NCBI RefSeq assembly: GCF_900090315.1
Contig: NZ_FMHZ01000002.1
Location: 5,240,501 to 5,304,500 of the forward strand
Source: Micromonospora citrea
GTDB lineage: Bacteria > Actinomycetota > Actinomycetes > Mycobacteriales > Micromonosporaceae
Direction: 5' to 3'
Length of the DNA: 64,000 bases
In this document: positions 61,201-64,000 of the stretch, in pieces
Layout of the letters: each line of letters starts with the position of its first letter
Numbering within the stretch: the stretch's first letter is position 1
Program-made: the position numbers and the translations under genes
The notes under the pieces: generated by a model
Seen by the model: only the letters and a program-made list of their open reading frames with translations
The model's database searches: none
What the model was told of the DNA's origin: nothing

Positions 61201-61546
61201 AGGTCGGCTCCGCGTGCGGGCGGCGGTACGGCTCGTCGTCGCGTCGCCGGCTGCCGGGGCCGTCCTGCCGGCCGTTCCGTCCGTCGTGCCGGCCGCCCCA
61301 GCCCTCGGGCTCGTCGTCCCAGGACCGGCCGAGGTAGGTGCCGTCGGGCCGGGTCGGCGCCAGCGGGGGCACCTCGGCGCGGCCGACGACCGCCGCCCGT
61401 CCCCGGGGCGCGGGCGGCGGGGCGTGCTGGATGCCGATGTCACCCGGGTAGCGCTGGCCCGGGAACTGCGGCTGCCACTCGGTGGTCGGCTCGACCATCC
61501 AGGAGGGCTCGGCGGGGTCGTGCCACCGGTCGGCGTAGCGGCTCAT
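55286..61546 (-). CDS. 2086-residue disordered protein with C-terminal TPR and WG repeats
   Basis: The N-terminal 1640 residues are disordered. A charged Arg/Asp/Gly/His region (to about 500) leads to long Pro/Ala/Val/Thr stretches with GAPVS, PVSPAGP and EHHEPTT repeats. Residues 1665-1860 form TPR-like helices (LGELDDALADGRLALTYAEA; GRSCYDQGRLMEACHHFERA). From 1867 there are WG repeats (DLWGFADPDGDMVV; REGWGAVDSNGRIVVPTRY; HWGALDRRGEPLI). WG-repeat proteins bind partners in many contexts. There is no signal peptide or membrane segment. The ATG 61546 has no clear ribosome site. A 53-bp perfect-type palindrome is read through in frame near residue 1250. Confidence 0.8.
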   Translation of the reverse strand: MSRYADRWHDPAEPSWMVEPTTEWQPQFPGQRYPGDIGIQHAPPPAPRGRAAVVGRAEVPPLAPTRPDGTYLGRSWDDEPEGWGGRHDGRNGRQDGPGSRRRDDEPYRRPHAEPTWPDDQQAPHRQEPPHRNARDGYDGPGRAGPGRPVDPARSRDHAGHERYDPRPPRHEPTGRDRPVSPAARSEPGWLPEPDEGPRRPSARLDRDHDLRPEPAHDGRYDDGQLTGGHDRRTGRDHDGQPPRGQDHRPQREHHPRAESGLGRRPETSDDRRTDEGPRRPRYQWGAPTEQRVPDQQRVPDQSWERPSDGRRSAEGPWERTASGQWERHTERPDERTPTGRDHQPGVPAEGWQRADRAPHGQPYSGGERRQPEPDERWQAREAAARAEAYPQRRPHEPNRPEAYRDPEAYREPRVHPQQDGRLPWPPPGPVRPGFDRAAARRAEPRPEDRQPADHPHHGGPHEATPPPAQPRHDERRPYPAPGQGVAGNDRPNSGAPVSGAPVSGAPVSGAPVSGPPGFVTPRGDVPAPGRPVSPAPYRDAPIVDRPAATAPSRDLPVSPAGPAPRPAPPAEPVPRPAPVAGQVPPAGPLPGRSVPPANPATGRPVSPAGPVAGHPTSPAGPVAGSPVSPAGPATGRPVSPAAPVAGHPTSPAGPLGQSAAPSPGPAAGRPVSPAGPTTSRPVSPAGALSGDATRPPSPSTGRPVPPAEPVDGPPAARPRPPVPAAEEGFRSSGGTPHPAPDDAPVSGPPAARLRLEFLPAPEATSSTTTGAAPAHPDVPAAHPGPDASLRDAEPVIGRPPTMPPVDRPAAAPDIAPVDRAAAAVPSEVPAPSMPLAPGMPRVYVPPPSSEPPASAVPPRPEPPAPSGPDAWFRPAKPVTPPAESADARPAAAPASLDPPAPQPAQDGRPSSEPFHDRPAVQDAITPAVPAPPVPDSAAPDSAAVGSPVSGPPARPVSAPPTPPAPADPARPSSPADTASATLTTPSSPTPPVASAPPAQPEPVPSVQPEPAPHHRSEPTPPAPSPWPPPVDQFAAAGRSGEPDGISGVPAPVSPAAAHGPVHPAPAARTVPNEPATAPADGVVASEEPTPAPPAGVTAPDAVPPAAAGSVPPVARPVSPTPIGPVSDRTPEQVDAAPTAPADLPADRSEPEPLAHPLPAPAPTAPADPQADRSEPEASATPFPAPAPTASADLQADRSEPEASASSFPAPLTDAPAALSPDPAPAAPRTLDTGTAPAAEPIGGTPWLSPRRRDHHGVPPEATNPPSVPAPPVDLAAPVPGPTVAADRSGSTPLNGMAGQMPAASAPASADASPEPADPRGVATAAGTDTSAPAVVPSATSAPAAPPPPASEPPARPDLAPPATPAAQPVSASSPATSTRAVTVPPAPPAFAPSVPASPVAGSETTAPPPTTVAPAPPAAAPVSSPPATAPVVPAPPVSAPPASTPPAPTTPTVTPPATAPAIPAPPVSAPPAAVPPTTAPVASAAPPVVAPVSAPPASTPAAPAPPTPATPVSAPPAPHVPAMSAPSTAQTSPATTGQREPTTEERREPATAPSAERLEPVIAERGEPTTAEHHEPTTPPTAEHHEPTTAPTAEHHEPTTPPTAEHREPATAPTAVRREPAATERREPTSTERRDAVRGPEVHRPETRDADRPAAVQGDPEQVLATYRWRLDPETLREVVDEPDEFRTIRRRLTEKLGAAVDNRSRARLLSLRAVVSRLLGELDDALADGRLALTYAEATGELRRTAVAQARLAHVLRWRGEFAEADRLFAEANSTELPDRLRAALHEHAGRSCYDQGRLMEACHHFERALDLRGDGDPELQARIRLSLDAVAERVAETGFGPYPRSREEVLERDRPPVPARDGDLWGFADPDGDMVVAAEYAEAQSFREGLAWVRRPETDRWSLVDLAGATVLGPAYPVVRPFTDGLAWVSDGASGWVAIDATGEVIVPHGFADVRPFHRGVAVVRREGWGAVDSNGRIVVPTRYHGFATVLADGRYVDGFTDEGLAVVDVAGRRGVVDRTGKVLVPPTHPAVVIHPVAFLVDDGTGHWGALDRRGEPLIDPVHRDRDEVVAEIERLLTDTHPVL
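56705..56860. repeat. In-frame EHHEPTT coding repeat
   Basis: About four units of GTGGTCGGCTCGTGGTGCTC type, 39 bp long, encode PTAEHHEPTTxPT in the disordered region. The length keeps the frame. Confidence 0.8.
57771..57823. repeat. 22-bp-arm palindrome inside the coding sequence
   Basis: GGTGGAACACCATGGTGGTC and the two following bases (57771-57792) pair with 57802-57823 with one mismatch, loop GACGCCTCG. It is AT-richer than its surroundings and reads through as GGTPWLSPRRRDHHGVPP in the minus-strand protein. Confidence 0.88.
60010..60075. repeat. In-frame GAPVS coding repeat
   Basis: Four 15-bp units (GGAGACGGGTGCGCC type) encode GAPVS repeats in the disordered N-terminal half of the WG-repeat protein. 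Confidence 0.85.
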
Positions 61547-61570
61547 CCCGAGGACCTGTCGCCACGGCGG

Positions 61571-61687
61571 GTGAGCGGAACGGCCGCGGCGCACCGTCGG
61601 TGAGCGGGCGCGCCCAGGTCACCGGCTAGCGTCCGCCCGCTCACGGCGGCGCCCCGGTGGCCGGCTCGCGTCCGCTCGCTCACGGCG
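61571..61687. repeat. 27-bp direct repeat and GTGAGCGG dyads before the ABC operon
   Basis: CCGGCT-type 27-bp copies at 61622-61648 and 61661-61687 differ at two positions. GTGAGCGGG (61600-61608) is inverted as CCCGCTCAC (61636-61644); a further GTGAGCGG lies at 61571. It lies in the divergent spacer and could be a regulator site or just a decaying repeat. Confidence 0.6.
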
Positions 61688-61782
61688 ATGTCACCTCGTT
61701 GGAAATTGTCGCGCTGGGCGCCCCACGTGCCGGTAGAGTCGCCCGTCCCGGCATGGCGTGGCTGCGGAAGGAGGGTAGCGGC

Positions 61783-62631
61783 GTGGGCTCGCTCACCGCC
61801 ACTGTGGCACCGCCCACCACCTCAAACGTTATCCCATGGTTCCGGACATTTGGGGCTATAGCCGGATCAGGTTTCCGACGTTACGCCACGTATCGGCAGG
61901 CGACCGTGGCGGGTGTCGTCACCAACACGGTCTTCGGTTTCCTGCGCTGCTACGTGCTGCTCGCCGCGGCCGGCGCCGCCGGCACGGTGGCCGGCTACGA
62001 CCGGGGTCAGCTCGCCACCTTCGTCTGGGTGGGCCAGGGCCTGCTCGCCGTCGTCCTGCTCTGGTGGACGGAGCTGGCCGACCGGATCCGCACCGGCGAC
62101 GTCGCCGCCGACCTGCTCCGGCCGGTGCACCCGGTGACCAGCTACCTCGCCGCCGACCTGGGCCGGGCCGGCCACGCCGCGCTGGTCCGGCTGCTCCCGC
62201 CGGTGCTGGTCGGACCGGTCTTCTTCGAGGTGTACGTGCCCCACCGCTGGTCCACCCCGCCGCTCTTCGCGCTCTCCGCCGTCGCCGCCGTGGTGCTCTG
62301 CTTCGGCTGCCGGTTCCTGGTCAACGCGAGCGCGTACTGGTTGCAGGACGTCCGGGGCCCGATGATCCTCTGGACCCTCGCCTCCGGCGTGCTCGCCGGG
62401 CTCTACTTCCCGCTGCGCTTCCTGCCGGAGTGGCTCCAGTACGCGCTCTGGCTGGGCACCCCCTTCCCGGGCCTGCTGCAGACACCGCTCGACGTGCTCG
62501 TCGAGCGAGACCCGCCCGCCACCCAGGTCGGGCTGGTCGGCCTCCAGCTCGCCTGGGCGGTGGTGATCCTGGCCGCCTGCCGGCTGGTGCAGCGCCGCGC
62601 CGAACGCCGCCTGGTGGTGCAGGGTGGCTGA
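61783..62631 (+). CDS. ABC-2 type transporter permease, subunit 1
   Basis: The 282-residue protein has six membrane segments in the pattern of ABC-2 exporters of the DUF990/Wzm-like group (GVVTNTVFGFLRCYVLLAA; WTLASGVLAGLYFPLRFLPE; PFPGLLQTPLDVLV). The start GTG 61783 has GGAGGG about seven nt upstream; an ATG at 61753 has no such site. A TAGAGT at 61734-61739 may be the promoter -10. The stop overlaps the next gene by eight nt. The operon of two permeases and an ATPase exports an unknown substrate. Confidence 0.87.
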   Translation: MGSLTATVAPPTTSNVIPWFRTFGAIAGSGFRRYATYRQATVAGVVTNTVFGFLRCYVLLAAAGAAGTVAGYDRGQLATFVWVGQGLLAVVLLWWTELADRIRTGDVAADLLRPVHPVTSYLAADLGRAGHAALVRLLPPVLVGPVFFEVYVPHRWSTPPLFALSAVAAVVLCFGCRFLVNASAYWLQDVRGPMILWTLASGVLAGLYFPLRFLPEWLQYALWLGTPFPGLLQTPLDVLVERDPPATQVGLVGLQLAWAVVILAACRLVQRRAERRLVVQGG

Positions 62632-63457
62632 CGGGACGGTCGCGCGGGGCCGCGCGGGCGGGGCGCTGGCCGCGTACCGGGCGCTGCTCGGGGCGCAGGC
62701 GCGCTCGCAGACGGCGTACCGGACCTCGTTCGCGATCGACGTGGTGGGCAACGTCGGGTCCACGGTCTTCGACGTGCTCACCGTGCTGGTGATCTTCGGA
62801 GTCACCCGGGAGCTGGGCGGCTTCACGCTCCGCGAGACGCTGGTGATCGTCGGCCTGTCGAGCTGCGCGTTCGCCACCGCCGACCTGCTGGTCGGCAACA
62901 TCGAGCGGCTTCCCCGCTACGTGCGCACGGGGCTGTTCGACGCCGTGCTGGTTCGCCCGCTCGGCGCGCTGCCGCAACTGCTGCTCATGGACCTGCCGCT
63001 GCGCAAGGCGTCGCGCGCGGTCTTCGGGCTCGCCGTGCTGGTCGTCGCGGTCGGCTCGGCCGGCATCGAGTGGACCCCGGCCCGGATGGTGCTGGTGGTC
63101 GTCGCTCCGCTGGCCGGCGTCGTCTTCTTCGGGGCGATCTTCGTCGCGACCGCCACCGTGTCCTTCTGGTGGGTCGACTCGGGCGAGCTGGCGAACTCGG
63201 TCACCTACGGCGGTCGGGACTTCACCTCGTACCCGGTCACCGTCTTCGGCGGCTGGTTCCGCGCGGTGTTCGCGTACGGCCTGGGCTTCGCCTTCGTCAG
63301 CTACCACCCGGCGCTGGCGCTGCTCGGCCGCGCCGACCCGCTCGGCCTGCCGGCCTGGGTCGGCTGGGCCGCGCCGGCCGTCGCGCTGGTCGCCGCCGCC
63401 GGGGCCGCGGCGGCCTGGCGCACCGGGGTCCGCCACTATCGGAGTACGGGGTCGTGA
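62624..63457 (+). CDS. ABC-2 type transporter permease, subunit 2
   Basis: The 277-residue paralogue has about six membrane segments, with AYRTSFAIDVVGNVGSTVF, ERLPRYVRTGLFDAVLVRP and YPVTVFGGWFRAVFAYGLGF typical of DUF990 ABC-2 permeases. The GTG 62624 lies inside the preceding gene, and its TGA overlaps the ATPase GTG (GTGA), so all three are tightly coupled. It should form a heterodimer channel with subunit 1. Confidence 0.87.
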   Translation: MADGTVARGRAGGALAAYRALLGAQARSQTAYRTSFAIDVVGNVGSTVFDVLTVLVIFGVTRELGGFTLRETLVIVGLSSCAFATADLLVGNIERLPRYVRTGLFDAVLVRPLGALPQLLLMDLPLRKASRAVFGLAVLVVAVGSAGIEWTPARMVLVVVAPLAGVVFFGAIFVATATVSFWWVDSGELANSVTYGGRDFTSYPVTVFGGWFRAVFAYGLGFAFVSYHPALALLGRADPLGLPAWVGWAAPAVALVAAAGAAAAWRTGVRHYRSTGS

Positions 63458-64000
63458 GCGACGACGTCATCGTGGCCGACGGGCTGCGCAAGGAGTTCGT
63501 TGTCCGGGTGCGCGCCGGCCGGCTGCGCCGGGAGAAGCGGCGGGTCACCGCCGTGGACGGGATCGACCTGCGGGTGCCCCGGGGCGAGATGCTCGGTTAC
63601 ATCGGGCCCAACGGCGCGGGCAAGTCGACGACGCTCAAGATGCTCACCGGCGTGCTGACGCCCTCCGCCGGCGAGGTGCGCGTCTGCGGCCTGCGCCCCG
63701 TCGCCCAGCGCACCCGGCTCGCGCTGCGCGTCGGGGTGGTCTTCGGCCAGCGCTCACAGCTCTGGTGGGACCTGCCGCTGCGCGAGTCGTTCGCGCTGCT
63801 GCGGCACGTCTACCGGGTGCCGGCCGCCGCGCACGCCGCCCGGCTGCGCCGCTGCCGGAGTCTGCTCGACCTGGACTCCTTCCTGGACACCCCGGTCCGG
63901 CAGCTCTCCCTCGGGCAGCGGATGCGCGGCGAGCTGACCGCCGCCCTGCTGCACGGCCCGGAGGTGCTCTTCCTCGACGAGCCCACGATCGGTCTGGACG
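63454..64000 (+). CDS. ABC transporter ATPase, 3' end outside window
   Basis: From GTG 63454 the visible 182 residues have VTAVDGIDLRVPRGEMLGYI, Walker A GPNGAGKSTTLKML, a Q-loop VVFGQRSQLWWDLP, signature LSLGQRMRGELTAALL and Walker B VLFLDEPTIGLD, where the window ends. LSLGQRMR is the ABC signature of the group paired with DUF990 permeases. It powers the two permeases before it. Confidence 0.95.
   Translation, partial: MSDDVIVADGLRKEFVVRVRAGRLRREKRRVTAVDGIDLRVPRGEMLGYIGPNGAGKSTTLKMLTGVLTPSAGEVRVCGLRPVAQRTRLALRVGVVFGQRSQLWWDLPLRESFALLRHVYRVPAAAHAARLRRCRSLLDLDSFLDTPVRQLSLGQRMRGELTAALLHGPEVLFLDEPTIGLD

Overview
The window is high-GC actinobacterial chromosome (GC roughly three quarters, many GTG starts, few spacers). 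The best match is a Micromonosporaceae genome such as Micromonospora; this rests on gene content, codon use and the style of the intergenic hairpins, not on a database search. There is no rRNA, tRNA, insertion sequence, phage gene or CRISPR array.

The backbone is a conserved actinobacterial block. It runs glnE, glnA (type I glutamine synthetase), an RDD protein, a DUF4191 membrane protein, lipA, lipB, a TIGR01777 oxidoreductase, sucB/dlaT (two-lipoyl E2), lpdA (E3), leucyl aminopeptidase, gcvT, cobS and a fused cobU-cobT. From memory this is the order around Rv2207-Rv2221c of Mycobacterium tuberculosis. It links nitrogen control (GlnE acts on GlnA), lipoate synthesis (LipB, LipA) and lipoate users (E2/E3, glycine cleavage), and lower-ligand cobalamin assembly.

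Layout: 1-5.8 kb is accessory: VOC proteins, a secreted protein, a virginiamycin B lyase homologue, an S66 peptidase, a chloramphenicol phosphotransferase homologue, and a TetR regulator divergent from a VOC gene. 5.8-9.6 kb is a glutamine amidotransferase plus glnE. 9.6-17.1 kb has a methyltransferase, three polytopic membrane proteins (two tandem MptB-type mannosyltransferases) and a PadR/membrane-protein pair. 17.3-20.4 kb is glnA, RDD and DUF4191. 20.5-24.2 kb is a large LuxR-type ATPase regulator followed by a 30-bp repeat array. 24.2-32.5 kb holds lipA, an archaeal-type aspartyl-tRNA synthetase behind a T-box leader, lipB, a GT-C-like membrane protein, a secreted PHB-depolymerase-type esterase and the TIGR01777 oxidoreductase. 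32.8-39.4 kb is accessory: family 9 pectate lyase, MerR/aminotransferase pair, F420-type monooxygenase, a dead hemerythrin-like gene, VapBC-like toxin-antitoxin and LtrA. 39.7-50.6 kb is E2/E3, aminopeptidase, gcvT, a DUF2314 protein and cobS/cobUT. 50.8-61.5 kb has a Ser/Thr kinase with a SapA-like ectodomain, a small protein with an M50 protease, an aldo/keto reductase and a 2086-residue disordered/TPR/WG-repeat protein. 61.8-64 kb is an ABC-2 exporter operon cut by the window end.

Three themes stand out. First, at least fourteen genes have a TANNNT hexamer 6-8 nt before the start codon, the signature of leaderless transcripts. Second, six long palindromes with AT-richer arms sit in the window, five intergenic and one in frame inside the 6.3-kb gene; minisatellites also follow several gene ends, two of them apparently copied from one arm of the adjacent terminator. 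Third, the aspS leader has all the landmarks of a translational T-box with an Asp (GAC) specifier.
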